Source: Paludibacteraceae bacterium
Lineage (GTDB): Bacteria > Bacteroidota > Bacteroidia > Bacteroidales > Paludibacteraceae
Assembly (NCBI GenBank): GCA_016285885.1
Contig: JAEERP010000013.1
Coordinates: forward strand, 21,907 to 85,906
Direction: 5' to 3'
Length of the DNA stretch: 64,000 nt
Shown here piece by piece: positions 8,539 to 18,044 of the stretch. The notes below the pieces were generated by a model. The model saw only the letters and a program-made list of their open reading frames with translations, was not told where the DNA came from and ran no database searches. Each line of letters starts with the position of its first letter. The first letter of the stretch is position 1. A program made the translations under genes and the position numbers.

Positions 8539-9192
8539 ATGAAGAAGATTTTAGTTATTGCGGCTACAATGTTGGCTTCATTGTCTTTGTCATTGGTACA
8601 AGCAGCGAATCCTGTAGCAGACGTGAACGGGTTGAAAGAGAAGATGCAAGCCAACGCGGCGAAGATATCCTCCATCCAAAGCGATTTCACGCTTGTGAAA
8701 TATATCTCCGTGATGTCCAGCACCATGAAATCATCCGGCAAGTTCTATTACAAGAAGAATGACAAGGTGAAACTGGAGTTCCTATTGCCAATCAAACAGA
8801 ACTTGGTCATGAACGGTGACAAGCTGATGATGGACGCCAACGGCAAGCCAATGGTAATGGACGCCAAGTCCAATCCGATGATGGGAGAGTTGAAGAAGGT
8901 GATCTCCGCCTGCATGAGCGGTAACATCGCCAACATGGGATCGAACTACAAGATGGAGTACTTCGTCGACGGAGGCAACTATCTGGTGGTGATCACCCCG
9001 CTGAGCGCAGACATCAAGAAGTTCGCCGAGAGAGTGGATCTATACCTCGATTCGTCAGACTTCACGGTGATAAAGATGCGCATGACAGAAGCTCTTAAAC
9101 CAAACCAGAAAAAGAACGACTATTCTGAATACGTATTCTCTGGCAAACAGAAGAACGTAAACATAGACGATTCTGTCTTCTCGATCAAATAA
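8539..9192 (+). CDS. LolA-like outer-membrane lipoprotein carrier protein
   Basis: About 217 aa from the ATG at 8539; an in-frame TTG at 8530 would add three residues but the ATG gives a cleaner signal peptide (MKKILVIAATMLASLSLSLVQA). The mature part opens with ISSIQSDFTLVKYISVM and then GKFYYKKNDKVKLEF, the pattern of LolA-type half-barrels that carry lipid groups across the periplasm. LolA-like members are common in aryl-polyene and flexirubin loci, where they are thought to move the lipid product outwards. It is followed after 9 nt by a lipoprotein gene. Whether it is the housekeeping LolA or a pathway paralogue cannot be told from this window; the context favours the paralogue. Confidence 0.75.
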   Translation: MKKILVIAATMLASLSLSLVQAANPVADVNGLKEKMQANAAKISSIQSDFTLVKYISVMSSTMKSSGKFYYKKNDKVKLEFLLPIKQNLVMNGDKLMMDANGKPMVMDAKSNPMMGELKKVISACMSGNIANMGSNYKMEYFVDGGNYLVVITPLSADIKKFAERVDLYLDSSDFTVIKMRMTEALKPNQKKNDYSEYVFSGKQKNVNIDDSVFSIK

Positions 9193-9201
9193 AACGATTC
9201 G

Positions 9202-9843
9202 ATGACAAAAAAGATTTTATTCCTTACGGTAGCATTGGCGGGGTTGGCAAGTTGCACGCCCAAGATCTTTAACCAATCAGGGCTGCGTCCTACCACCTCC
9301 GTCAAGATGCACCGTTCCAACCTAATGCCTGTTTTTGACGAATATGAAGCGGCACGGTACTATTCCGCCCAGGTGGATTTCAAGGAGAATAGCCTCACAG
9401 GCGTATTAGCCCTATCCCGGGAGGCGCAAGACCCGCGCAAGTTCCGCCTCATCATGATGACCCAATTCGGGGTGCCCATCTTCGACTTCTCCGTATCGCA
9501 GGACAGTTTCATCGTGAACAGCTGCATGGAGCAACTCAAGAAGAAGGTCGTGATGAAAATCCTGGAGAGGGATTTCAAGAGCATACTGATGGTCGATGTG
9601 CCCGAGGATTTTCCCGGCACCGTCTACATGCCTCTGAAAGGCCAAGCCAGATGGGGCTACAGTGTGAACACGAAGAGCGGAGGCAACAACTACATGTTCT
9701 ACACCAAAGACCAAGGATATGTACACATCATCCAGAACGGGAGCTTCCTCAAAAAGATGAACGCGGTGTTCGACGAGCAAGTCATCACCATCGAGCACCC
9801 TAAGCTCAGTCTCAAAATGGTGCTGACACTCATTCCCCAATAA
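9202..9843 (+). CDS. Lipoprotein, possibly LolB-like partner
   Basis: 213 aa with a signal peptide and lipobox LASC, placing the lipidated residue at Cys18. The mature part has many alternating strands (FKENSLTGVLALSRE, FRLIMMTQFGVPIFDFSV), which would suit a LolB-like or LolA-fold half-barrel. I do not recognise a named family. It lies 9 nt after the LolA-like gene, so the two are probably co-translated, and a carrier plus outer-membrane acceptor pair is a reasonable inference. It is the last of the four clustered genes before a 28-nt gap. Confidence 0.6.
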   Translation: MTKKILFLTVALAGLASCTPKIFNQSGLRPTTSVKMHRSNLMPVFDEYEAARYYSAQVDFKENSLTGVLALSREAQDPRKFRLIMMTQFGVPIFDFSVSQDSFIVNSCMEQLKKKVVMKILERDFKSILMVDVPEDFPGTVYMPLKGQARWGYSVNTKSGGNNYMFYTKDQGYVHIIQNGSFLKKMNAVFDEQVITIEHPKLSLKMVLTLIPQ

Positions 9844-9871
9844 CACACAAAACCCTTAAACATATCTCACC

Positions 9872-10564
9872 ATGAAAAGCACGGCAATCCTCATCGCCTT
9901 AGGCATCCTTCCGTTCCTCGCGAACGCGGAGACCATCACAGGACACTACTCTTCCAATCTTCCCATGAAGAGGGGAGATATATCCATCTCAGTCAAACGG
10001 ACAGGGAAGAGCACGCAACCCAACAAAAAGGGAAGATTCGCGCTAAGGAACGTTGATATCGACAATGACACGCTCGTTCTGCACTCCGAATCACACGATA
10101 GGACCTCCTACCTGCCCGTAAGAGGATGCGTCGAGTTCATCATCAAGGACGAGGCCGACAAAGTGGATATCGTTCAAAAGAAAGCGCCCTACGAGCCGTC
10201 GGGCATGTATGGCGGACAGATATTCACGAAAGCATCGCTTGAGAAGACAGGTGAGAGCATGACGCTCGCCGCCGTCAACGCCAAAGCGCCCAGGTCCAAC
10301 GTCTACACCTCCTTCACAGGGAAAACAGAGCCCCTCTATTACATAGACGGACTTGAAGTGGGGGAGATAGCCACCCTACCCCTTTCGGAAGTCGCCTACG
10401 TGGAGCTTGTAAGACCATCCAACCCTGAATGCGCCGCAATGGGCTCCAGAGGAGGCAACGGCATGATCCTCGTCACCACGGTGACAAAATACAAAGCAGA
10501 GAACCCCGCATGGAACGAACCTACGGAGTATCATTGGGAGATACAGCTGGATGCGGGGAAGTAA
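9872..10564 (+). CDS. Secreted protein with TonB-receptor plug-like domain, no barrel
   Basis: 230 aa with a signal peptide (ends near FLANA). The first part has a carboxypeptidase-regulatory-like pattern (GHYSSNLPMKRGDISISV). The C-terminal half reads like a SusC/TonB-receptor plug: YYIDGLEVGEIATLPLSEVA, then ELVRP, and MGSRGGNGMILVTT, which mirrors the plug motif with GSRG.NG.I.VTT. The normal ~600-residue barrel is absent and the frame ends with a proper stop codon. It may be a stand-alone plug protein that interacts with a partner elsewhere or with the preceding lipoproteins. It lies 28 nt after the previous gene. The 258 nt after it contain no gene. Confidence 0.6.
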   Translation: MKSTAILIALGILPFLANAETITGHYSSNLPMKRGDISISVKRTGKSTQPNKKGRFALRNVDIDNDTLVLHSESHDRTSYLPVRGCVEFIIKDEADKVDIVQKKAPYEPSGMYGGQIFTKASLEKTGESMTLAAVNAKAPRSNVYTSFTGKTEPLYYIDGLEVGEIATLPLSEVAYVELVRPSNPECAAMGSRGGNGMILVTTVTKYKAENPAWNEPTEYHWEIQLDAGK

Positions 10565-10768
10565 AAATTAGGCTATAGGCGCTAGATTTCAGACGCCACG
10601 AACAGCATTGCCCCAACGGATTTACCATTTAACCATTTACATTCAACTACGCCATAGACGCAGAAAAGGCGCAGATGGTCTAGCCATCCTCCGACTTGGC
10701 CCAATAGAAGACCGTGCGGCTGAGACAATTTTATTATCGACTTATCATATTCTTTTGAAATAAATTAA

Positions 10769-10776
10769 TATATTTG
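10769..10776 (+). promoter_or_regulatory. -7 box upstream of the BspA-like gene
   Basis: TATATTTG matches TAnnTTTG about 100 nt before the chosen ATG (10874). No TTTG is found at the normal distance. The predicted start of transcription is near 10783, upstream of both possible ATGs. Confidence 0.45.
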
Positions 10777-10873
10777 GGGGATTCATTCCGTCTAAACGTA
10801 TATCTAGTGATGAACGTAGACAATGGAAACGAGAGATTTTAAAAGTTATATTAACCCAAAAAGCAAGGACAAC

Positions 10874-13234
10874 ATGAGAAAAATATTTACAAAAACAACA
10901 AGGAGACACCTGGCCCATTGGTTAGTCTGTCTCACCTTACTGGCACTCCCTGCCATAGCACAGGCATTTGTCATCGACAACCTGAAGTACACGATAACGG
11001 ATGAGGCGAAGAATGAAGTGTCCGTGAGCGCCGACGCCACAGAACTCATCGAGAACGTCACCATCCCTGCGGAAGTGGAATACGAAGGGGTGAAATATAC
11101 GGTCACCTCCATCGCAAAAGAAGGGTTCTGGACAAGCTTTCAACTAACCGCTATCGACATCCCTAACTCCATAACCACCATTGGAGAATTTGCATTCTAT
11201 GCTTGTGAAGCATTAAAAACAATCGACATTCCTAACTCCGTGACCTTCATTGGAGGACATGCATTTGAGAACTGCATCGGATTAGAGACAATCAACATCT
11301 CCCCTTCCTGTCCCATCGAAACGATAGAAGAAAACACTTTCGCAGAATGCACAAGCTTAAAATCATTCAGAATACCAGACTCCGTCACATATATTAAAAG
11401 CTATGCATTTCACAACTGTGCGGAAATAACAGAAATCATCATTCCTAACTCCGTCAGATCCTTCAACATGTTTTCCTTCGCATATTGTGGGAAGTTGACC
11501 TCCATCACACTACCCAATCACATCAAATACCTAGATCTTTGCTTATTTGAAGGTTGCAAAAGTCTCACCTCCCTCACAATACCTGATTCCGTAGTATCAA
11601 TAGATGCGGGCGCATTCGACTATTGCGAAAGCCTGACACGAATTGTGATTCCTAATTCTGTCAAAACCATTGGAGAAAGAGCATTTTTCCTATGCAAGAA
11701 CCTTTCCTACGTCTATATTCCTAAATCTGTCAGCACAATACATAAAGGAGCTTTCGAAGGGTGTCCTAAACTGGAGGATCCGGAACATCCAGAGAACGCC
11801 ATATATTGTGAAGTGGAAGAAGAACCAGAAGACTGGGTCCTGTTCTATAGCTATGAATACCATGGTCTTGGCAGCAGAATGCCGCTCAACGTCGTATGGG
11901 CGAGCGCAGGTACCCTCGGACAGACATTTGTCATAGACAACCTGAAGTACACAATAACGGACGATGTGAAGAATGGAGTATCCGTGAGCGCCAACAGTAC
12001 AGAACTTTCAGGAGACGTCGTCATTCCTGCGGAAGTGGAATATGAAGGGGTGAAATATACGGTCACCTCCATCGCTCAAGAAGGATTCCAAGAATGTGCC
12101 GGACTAACCTCCATCGACATTCCCAACACGGTAACCTCCATCGGGCGAAAAGCATTCAATGAATGTAGGAGTTTGACCACTGCCAACATCCCTGATTCCA
12201 TCACCGCCATAGAAGGTGAAACGTTCTTCTTCTGTGAAAATCTGAAGTCCATCACAATACCAAGCAACGTCACTTCCATCGGAGAGTTCGCATTCGCCTA
12301 CTGCAGCAAGTTGGCTCAACTAGAAATTCCTAACAGCGTTACTTCCATCGACGGAAGCGCCTTCGGCGAGTGCGTGAGTCTGCATCTACTCGAAATACCA
12401 GAATCTGTTAAACACATCGGTCCAACAGCCTTCCACGATTGCGAGTATCTAACCATAATCATAGAGGACTCCACTTCCCTCGTCTTGGATGAGGGAGCCC
12501 TCAGTGATGTTAAGATGGTTTTGTACAAAAACAAGGAGGAGTATTTGATCGACGAGCCTTTCATATACGGTGACAAGGAGAAAGAACATCTGATAGGATA
12601 CTTCGGAACGGATTCGGTAATCACCATCCCTAACACCGTCAAATACATCGAAGAGAATGTGTTCAGACGTTCAAAGGCAACCTCCATTACCATTCCGAAC
12701 TCCGTCACATACATCGGGAAAAATGCCTTCAATTTCTGTAGTATGCTCACCTCCATCACTATACCAAATTCCGTCACTTCAATAGACACGGAGGCATTCT
12801 CTTACTGCAAAAACCTGACCAACGTTCAGATACCGAAGTCCGTCGCACAGATTGGAGCAAACGCATTCTACGATTGCGAAAAGTTAGTCGATGACGAGCA
12901 ACCTAAACAAGCCATCTACTGCGACTTGAAAGAGAAACCGGAAGGATGGGATGTCACTTGGAACTACTTCAAATACGATGGGACCCTCTGCCATACTTTC
13001 TGGAATGAAAAGGCATCCTTGTCAACCAACGCATCACCTGTCATCACGAAGATATATGCGTCAGAAGGAACGATCATCATTGAAGGCTTCACGGGCGATA
13101 TAAGCGTATTCAACCCAGCAGGACAATTAATCCTCCGTCGCACAACAGCAGAGACTTATACGGAGATTCCTGTGGTAGCAGGCCTCTACATCGTAAAAGC
13201 GGGAGAGACCTCGGAGCGTGTGATTGTACGATAA
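10874..13234 (+). CDS. BspA-like leucine-rich-repeat surface protein with T9SS sorting domain
   Basis: 786 aa from the ATG at 10874, chosen because it directly precedes a signal peptide (MRKIFTKTTRRHLAHWLVCL...). An in-frame ATG at 10823 would add 17 polar residues. The body is made of BspA-type repeats of the form IPNSVTSIGEFAF-C--L--I, about 23 residues each, which form a surface-exposed solenoid. The opening segment FVIDNLKYTIT occurs twice, 320 residues apart, so two similar halves are fused in tandem. The last ~60 residues (SVFNPAGQLILRRTT...GLYIVKAG) look like a T9SS type A sorting domain. Family members bind host or matrix proteins; the ligand is unknown. Confidence 0.85.
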   Translation: MRKIFTKTTRRHLAHWLVCLTLLALPAIAQAFVIDNLKYTITDEAKNEVSVSADATELIENVTIPAEVEYEGVKYTVTSIAKEGFWTSFQLTAIDIPNSITTIGEFAFYACEALKTIDIPNSVTFIGGHAFENCIGLETINISPSCPIETIEENTFAECTSLKSFRIPDSVTYIKSYAFHNCAEITEIIIPNSVRSFNMFSFAYCGKLTSITLPNHIKYLDLCLFEGCKSLTSLTIPDSVVSIDAGAFDYCESLTRIVIPNSVKTIGERAFFLCKNLSYVYIPKSVSTIHKGAFEGCPKLEDPEHPENAIYCEVEEEPEDWVLFYSYEYHGLGSRMPLNVVWASAGTLGQTFVIDNLKYTITDDVKNGVSVSANSTELSGDVVIPAEVEYEGVKYTVTSIAQEGFQECAGLTSIDIPNTVTSIGRKAFNECRSLTTANIPDSITAIEGETFFFCENLKSITIPSNVTSIGEFAFAYCSKLAQLEIPNSVTSIDGSAFGECVSLHLLEIPESVKHIGPTAFHDCEYLTIIIEDSTSLVLDEGALSDVKMVLYKNKEEYLIDEPFIYGDKEKEHLIGYFGTDSVITIPNTVKYIEENVFRRSKATSITIPNSVTYIGKNAFNFCSMLTSITIPNSVTSIDTEAFSYCKNLTNVQIPKSVAQIGANAFYDCEKLVDDEQPKQAIYCDLKEKPEGWDVTWNYFKYDGTLCHTFWNEKASLSTNASPVITKIYASEGTIIIEGFTGDISVFNPAGQLILRRTTAETYTEIPVVAGLYIVKAGETSERVIVR
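10967..11129 (+). repeat. Internal direct repeat, copy 1
   Basis: This segment encodes the domain that opens each half of the BspA-like protein. Copy 2 starts 960 bp later at 11927. The two differ at scattered positions but share long identical runs around the start and around GVKYTVTSIA. Confidence 0.8.
11927..12089 (+). repeat. Internal direct repeat, copy 2
   Basis: Second copy of the opening domain, in the same frame. It follows a short linker at about residues 310-351 that is not LRR-like. The spacing of 320 codons indicates a duplication of roughly half the gene. Confidence 0.8.
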
Positions 13235-13265
13235 AGGCACACCGCCGGCGACAACCGGTCATCAT

Positions 13266-13304
13266 AAAAAAAGCCATTCCCCAATGACGAGGAATGGCTT
13301 TTTT
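13266..13304. terminator. Bidirectional terminator between convergent genes
   Basis: A 10-bp perfect stem (13271-13280 with 13291-13300) is flanked by an A-run on the left and a T-run on the right, so it can end transcription from both the BspA-like gene and the rpoC/DUF3467 side. Confidence 0.85.
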
Positions 13305-13321
13305 ATGCCTATAAAAGAGGA

Positions 13322-13645
13322 TTATGCCTCTCCACCACCATTGAAGGTGTTGAAGTTGAACGGCACGGTGCCACGGGGATCGTCGTTCCCCTTGATGGTG
13401 CCATATTTCTCCTCATACTTCTGCAAGTTATTCTGCAATGCGAGCATCAGGCGTTTCGCATGCTCTGGCGTCAGGATAACACGTGACTTCACCCTTGTCT
13501 TCGGGGTATTCGGCAGGATGCGAAGGAAATCGATCACAAACTCCGAAGAGGAGTGGGAGATGATCGCCATATTAGAGTAAACACCCTCAGCGACCTCCTC
13601 GCTGATCTCGATGTTCAGCTGTTTTTTCTCGTTTTGATCTTCCAT
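13322..13645 (-). CDS. DUF3467 protein downstream of rpoC
   Basis: 107 aa with the DUF3467 pattern EGVYSNMAIISHSSSEFVID and HAKRLMLALQNNLQKYEEK. The product is small, soluble and acidic at the N-terminus. In Bacteroidetes it commonly follows rpoC; its function is unknown. It lies 79 nt beyond the rpoC stop, and a hairpin sits in that gap, so it may be expressed by partial read-through. Confidence 0.85.
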   Translation of the reverse strand: MEDQNEKKQLNIEISEEVAEGVYSNMAIISHSSSEFVIDFLRILPNTPKTRVKSRVILTPEHAKRLMLALQNNLQKYEEKYGTIKGNDDPRGTVPFNFNTFNGGGEA

Positions 13646-13659
13646 ATCAGTACACTATT

Positions 13660-13698
13660 TTTAACAAAGAGAGGACCAACTAAACAGTCAGTCCTCTC
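13660..13698 (-). terminator. Hairpin between rpoC and DUF3467
   Basis: Minus strand: an 8-bp stem (GAGAGGAC with GTCCTCTC; 13691-13698 with 13669-13676) followed by TTTGTTAAAAATAG. The T-tract is imperfect, so it could act as a partial terminator that lowers DUF3467 expression relative to rpoC. Confidence 0.55.
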
Positions 13699-13724
13699 CC
13701 CTATTCTCATGAATTAAAAACACA

Positions 13725-16700
13725 TTAATTCTCAGCCTCAGCTGGTGTAGACTCCAAGCCGGAATTAGAAGGGCCGTAGAGCGGCTCCATCTCCTCCTTG
13801 GAACCCACGATCAGACGATCGAAATCACGCTGACCGGTACCTGCAGGGATCAAGTGACCACAGATCACGTTCTCCTTCATACCCTCCAAGTAATCCACCT
13901 TACCACGGATAGCGGCATCATTCAAGACCTTCGTGGTCTCCTGGAATGATGCGGCAGACATGAAGCTAGTCGTTTGCAATGCGGCACGCGTGATACCTTG
14001 AAGAATCTGAGAAGAGATAGCAGGAACAGCGTCACGTGTCTCAACTGGTCTCAAGTCGCGACGTTTCAACATACTGTTCTCGTCCCTCAACTTACGGACA
14101 GTCACGATCTGACCAGGTTTCAGGTTCTCAGAGTCACCTGCATCGGTCACGACCTTCTTGCCGTAGATTCTATCGTTCTCCTCCATGAATTCGAGCTTAT
14201 CAACGATCTCCTTCTCCAAGAAGCGAGTATCACCCGCATCCTCGATCTCGACCTTACGCATCATTTGGCGCACGATCACCTCGAAGTGCTTATCGTTGAT
14301 CTTCACACCCTGCAGACGGTACACATCCTGCACCTCGTTCACGATATACTCCTGAACAGCGGTAGGACCCTTGATCGCCAAGATATCCGATGGAGTGATC
14401 GCACCATCAGAGAGGGCAGTACCAGCACGAACGTAGTCGTTCTCCTGTACCAAGATCTGCTTAGACAATGGCACAAGGTATTTATGAACGTCACCCGTCT
14501 TGGAAGTGACAGTGATTTCACGGTTACCACGCTTGATCTTACCGAAGGTCACCTCACCGTCGATCTCAGAAACGACAGCCGGGTTGGATGGGTTACGCGC
14601 CTCGAACAACTCCGTGACACGAGGAAGACCTCCCGTGATATCGCCCGCCTTACCGACGGCGCGAGGGATCTTAACCAAGAGCTGACCCGTCTTAACGCTA
14701 TCCTTATCATCGACGATGACATGGGCGCCCACAGGCAAGCTATAAGACTTCACAACATTACCCTTGGAATCCACGATACGTGCCTCAGGCACCTTCGTCT
14801 TATCCTTGGACTCGATGATGATCTTCTCCCTCAAACCGGTCGTTTCATCGGACTCAGTCTTGTAGGTGACATTCTCGATGACGTTGTCGAAGGAGATCTT
14901 ACCAGCCACCTCAGTGATGATAACAGCATTGAATGGGTCCCATTCGCAGACCTTATCACCCTTGGAAACCTTCTGACCATCCTGAACGTACAATTTAGCA
15001 CCATAAGGGATGTTCGCCGTAGTAAGAGCGATCTTCGTGTTAGGATCCACGATACGCATCTCAGTGTAACGGCTCACAACGATCTTGATTGGATTGCCGT
15101 TCTCGTCCTCCGAATCAACCGTACGAAGCTCGTCGATTTCGATGTTACCTTCGTAGCGGGAAACGATACCAGACTCAGCAGCGATATTACCAGCGACACC
15201 ACCGACGTGGAACGTACGCAGTGTCAACTGAGTTCCTGGCTCACCGATAGACTGAGCGGCGATGACACCGACAGCCTCACCCTTGTGAACCAGACGGCCC
15301 GTTGCGAGGTTACGTCCGTAACACTTCGCGCAGACACCCTTCTTAGACTCACAAGTCAATACCGAACGGATCTCAACACGCTCGATCGGAGAGTCTTGGA
15401 TAATCTGAGCCGCATCCTCACGGATCTCCTCACCGGCGGAAACGATCACCTCGCCCGTCAATGGATGGATGATGTCATGAACAGAGACACGACCCAATAT
15501 TCTATCATACAAAGAGGCTACCACCTCCTCGTTATTCTTCAATTCCGTACAAACCAGACCACGCAACGTACCGCAATCCTCCTCGTTGATGATCACATCG
15601 TGGGAGACGTCAACAAGACGACGAGTCAAGTAACCTGCGTCGGCCGTCTTCAAGGCGGTATCGGCAAGACCCTTACGAGCACCGTGCGTAGAGATGAAGT
15701 ACTCCAACACGGAAAGACCCTCCTTAAAGTTGGAAAGAATTGGGTTCTCGATGATCTGACCGCCCTCGGCACCCGCTTTTTGAGGCTTAGCCATCAAACC
15801 ACGCATACCGGACAGCTGACGGATCTGCTCCTTAGAACCACGGGCTCCAGAGTCAAGCATCATGTATACTGAGTTGAATCCTTGGTCGTCGGAAGAAATC
15901 GTCTTCATCAAGATGTTAGACAATTCAGCGTTGATGTGCGTCCAAGTATCGATAATCTGGTTGTAACGCTCGTTATAGGTGATGAAGCCCATGTTATAGT
16001 TGTTCATGATCTCCTCAACCTCCTTATAACCCTTCTGAACCAATTCCTCTTTCTCCTTAGGGATGATCACATTCTCGAGGTTAAATGACAAGCAACCTCT
16101 GAAGGCCATGTAGTAACCGAGGTTCTTGATATCGTCGAGGAACTGAGCCGTACGAGCCACACCACAAACCTTGATCACGTTACCGATGATGTCACGGAGG
16201 GACTTCTTGGTGATCAACGTGTTCACGTAACCCACCTCAGGTGGCACGTTCTCGTTGAAGATCAGACGTCCGACAGTCGTCTCGACCATCGTGTCCACCA
16301 ATTCGCCCTTATCGTTCAAATCCTTCACGATCACCTTGATAGGCGCATGGAGAGCCACTTTCTTCTCGTTGTAGGCGATGTGAGCCTCTTCCACACCGTA
16401 GAAGGTCAAGCCTTCGCCCAAAGCGCCGGCACGTGGTTTAGTGATGTAGTACAATCCCAACACCATGTCCTGAGAAGGCACCGTGATAGGCGAACCGTTC
16501 GCAGGGTTCAAGATATTATGGGAAGCGAGCATCAACATTTGAGCCTCCAAAACAGCCTCGTTACCCAAAGGCAAGTGAACGGCCATCTGGTCACCATCGA
16601 AGTCGGCGTTGAACGCGGTACAAGCCAACGGGTGCAATTGGATAGCCTTACCCTCGATCATCTTAGGCTGGAAGGCCTGGATACCCAAACGGTGCAATGT

Positions 16701-18017
16701 CGGGGCACGGTTCAAAAGAACAGGGTGACCTTTCATCACGTACTCGAGGATATCCCAAACCACTGGATCCTTACGGTCAACGATCTTCTTAGCGGATTTC
16801 ACCGTCTTGACGATACCACGCTCGATCAGCTTACGGATCACAAATGGCTTATACAGTTCGGCCGCCATATCCTTAGGCAAACCGCACTCATGCATCTTCA
16901 ACTCAGGGCCAACGACGATAACGGAACGAGCGGAGTAGTCAACACGCTTACCCAACAAGTTCTGACGGAAACGTCCTTGCTTACCCTTCAAGGAGTCTGA
17001 CAAAGACTTCAACGGACGGTTAGCATCCGTCTTCACCGCGCTAGACTTACGGGAGTTGTCGAACAAGGAGTCGACAGCCTCCTGCAACATACGCTTCTCG
17101 TTACGGAGGATAACCTCAGGAGCCTTGATCTCGATCAGTCTCTTCAAACGGTTGTTACGTATGATGACACGGCGGTACAAATCATTCAAGTCGGAAGTGG
17201 CGAAACGTCCACCATCCAATGGAACCAACGGACGCAACTCAGGCGGGATGACAGGGACGATCTTCACGATCATCCACTCAGGCTTGTTCTTACCGTTAGA
17301 CGCACGGAAAGCCTCCACAACCTGAAGACGCTTCAAAGCCTCGGTCTTACGCTGTTGGGAAGACTCCTGACCAGCTCGGTTCCTCAACTCGAAGGAGAGG
17401 GAATCGAGGTCGACACGTTGCAACATGTCGTAGATAGCCTCGGCACCCATCTTGGCGATGAATTTATTAGGATCGGTATCCTCCAACATCTGGTTCTCCT
17501 TAGGGAGCTTGTCCACGATGTCCAAGTACTCCTCTTCGGTGAGCAGATCCTGCTCGGCGATACCCTCATTCTCCATGATACCTGGTTGAATGACAACGTA
17601 ACGCTCGTAGTAGATAACCGCATCCAATTTCTTTGTTGGCATACCCAACAAGTATCCAATCTTATTTGGCAAAGAACGGAAGTACCAGATGTGAGCGACA
17701 GGAACGACGAGCTGGATATGTCCCATGCGCTCGCGACGAACCTTCTTCTCAGTGACTTCCACACCACAACGGTCGCAGACGATACCCTTGTAACGGATAC
17801 GTTTGTACTTACCGCAATGGCACTCGTAATCCTTCACCGGACCGAAAATTCTCTCACAGAACAAACCGTCACGTTCAGGCTTGTAGGTTCTGTAATTGAT
17901 GGTTTCCGGTTTTAACACCTCACCACTTGACTCTTCGAGGATCTCCTCCGGAGAAGCCAAGCCAATGGTAATCTTAGTGAAATTACTCTTTATCCTACTA
18001 TCTTTCTTAAAAGCCAT
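13725..18017 (-). CDS. rpoC: RNA polymerase beta' subunit
   Basis: 1,430 aa. The catalytic Mg2+-binding motif NADFDGD is at 470-476 (Asp472, Asp474, Asp476). The N-terminal zinc site [20 protein letters not shown] and the second cysteine cluster ([13 protein letters not shown]) are both present. It forms the active centre with rpoB, 27 nt upstream. The coding region is free of breaks. The many open frames on the opposite strand, up to 632 aa, follow from codon usage and are not genes. Confidence 0.99.
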   Translation of the reverse strand: MAFKKDSRIKSNFTKITIGLASPEEILEESSGEVLKPETINYRTYKPERDGLFCERIFGPVKDYECHCGKYKRIRYKGIVCDRCGVEVTEKKVRRERMGHIQLVVPVAHIWYFRSLPNKIGYLLGMPTKKLDAVIYYERYVVIQPGIMENEGIAEQDLLTEEEYLDIVDKLPKENQMLEDTDPNKFIAKMGAEAIYDMLQRVDLDSLSFELRNRAGQESSQQRKTEALKRLQVVEAFRASNGKNKPEWMIVKIVPVIPPELRPLVPLDGGRFATSDLNDLYRRVIIRNNRLKRLIEIKAPEVILRNEKRMLQEAVDSLFDNSRKSSAVKTDANRPLKSLSDSLKGKQGRFRQNLLGKRVDYSARSVIVVGPELKMHECGLPKDMAAELYKPFVIRKLIERGIVKTVKSAKKIVDRKDPVVWDILEYVMKGHPVLLNRAPTLHRLGIQAFQPKMIEGKAIQLHPLACTAFNADFDGDQMAVHLPLGNEAVLEAQMLMLASHNILNPANGSPITVPSQDMVLGLYYITKPRAGALGEGLTFYGVEEAHIAYNEKKVALHAPIKVIVKDLNDKGELVDTMVETTVGRLIFNENVPPEVGYVNTLITKKSLRDIIGNVIKVCGVARTAQFLDDIKNLGYYMAFRGCLSFNLENVIIPKEKEELVQKGYKEVEEIMNNYNMGFITYNERYNQIIDTWTHINAELSNILMKTISSDDQGFNSVYMMLDSGARGSKEQIRQLSGMRGLMAKPQKAGAEGGQIIENPILSNFKEGLSVLEYFISTHGARKGLADTALKTADAGYLTRRLVDVSHDVIINEEDCGTLRGLVCTELKNNEEVVASLYDRILGRVSVHDIIHPLTGEVIVSAGEEIREDAAQIIQDSPIERVEIRSVLTCESKKGVCAKCYGRNLATGRLVHKGEAVGVIAAQSIGEPGTQLTLRTFHVGGVAGNIAAESGIVSRYEGNIEIDELRTVDSEDENGNPIKIVVSRYTEMRIVDPNTKIALTTANIPYGAKLYVQDGQKVSKGDKVCEWDPFNAVIITEVAGKISFDNVIENVTYKTESDETTGLREKIIIESKDKTKVPEARIVDSKGNVVKSYSLPVGAHVIVDDKDSVKTGQLLVKIPRAVGKAGDITGGLPRVTELFEARNPSNPAVVSEIDGEVTFGKIKRGNREITVTSKTGDVHKYLVPLSKQILVQENDYVRAGTALSDGAITPSDILAIKGPTAVQEYIVNEVQDVYRLQGVKINDKHFEVIVRQMMRKVEIEDAGDTRFLEKEIVDKLEFMEENDRIYGKKVVTDAGDSENLKPGQIVTVRKLRDENSMLKRRDLRPVETRDAVPAISSQILQGITRAALQTTSFMSAASFQETTKVLNDAAIRGKVDYLEGMKENVICGHLIPAGTGQRDFDRLIVGSKEEMEPLYGPSNSGLESTPAEAEN

Positions 18018-18044
18018 ATTTTATATTGAAAAGAGTTATACTAA

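Noticed and set aside
13974..15872. 632-codon open frame antisense to rpoC
   Set aside because: Composition rich in Thr/Asp/Leu/Arg without any motif; rpoC is certain on the opposite strand.
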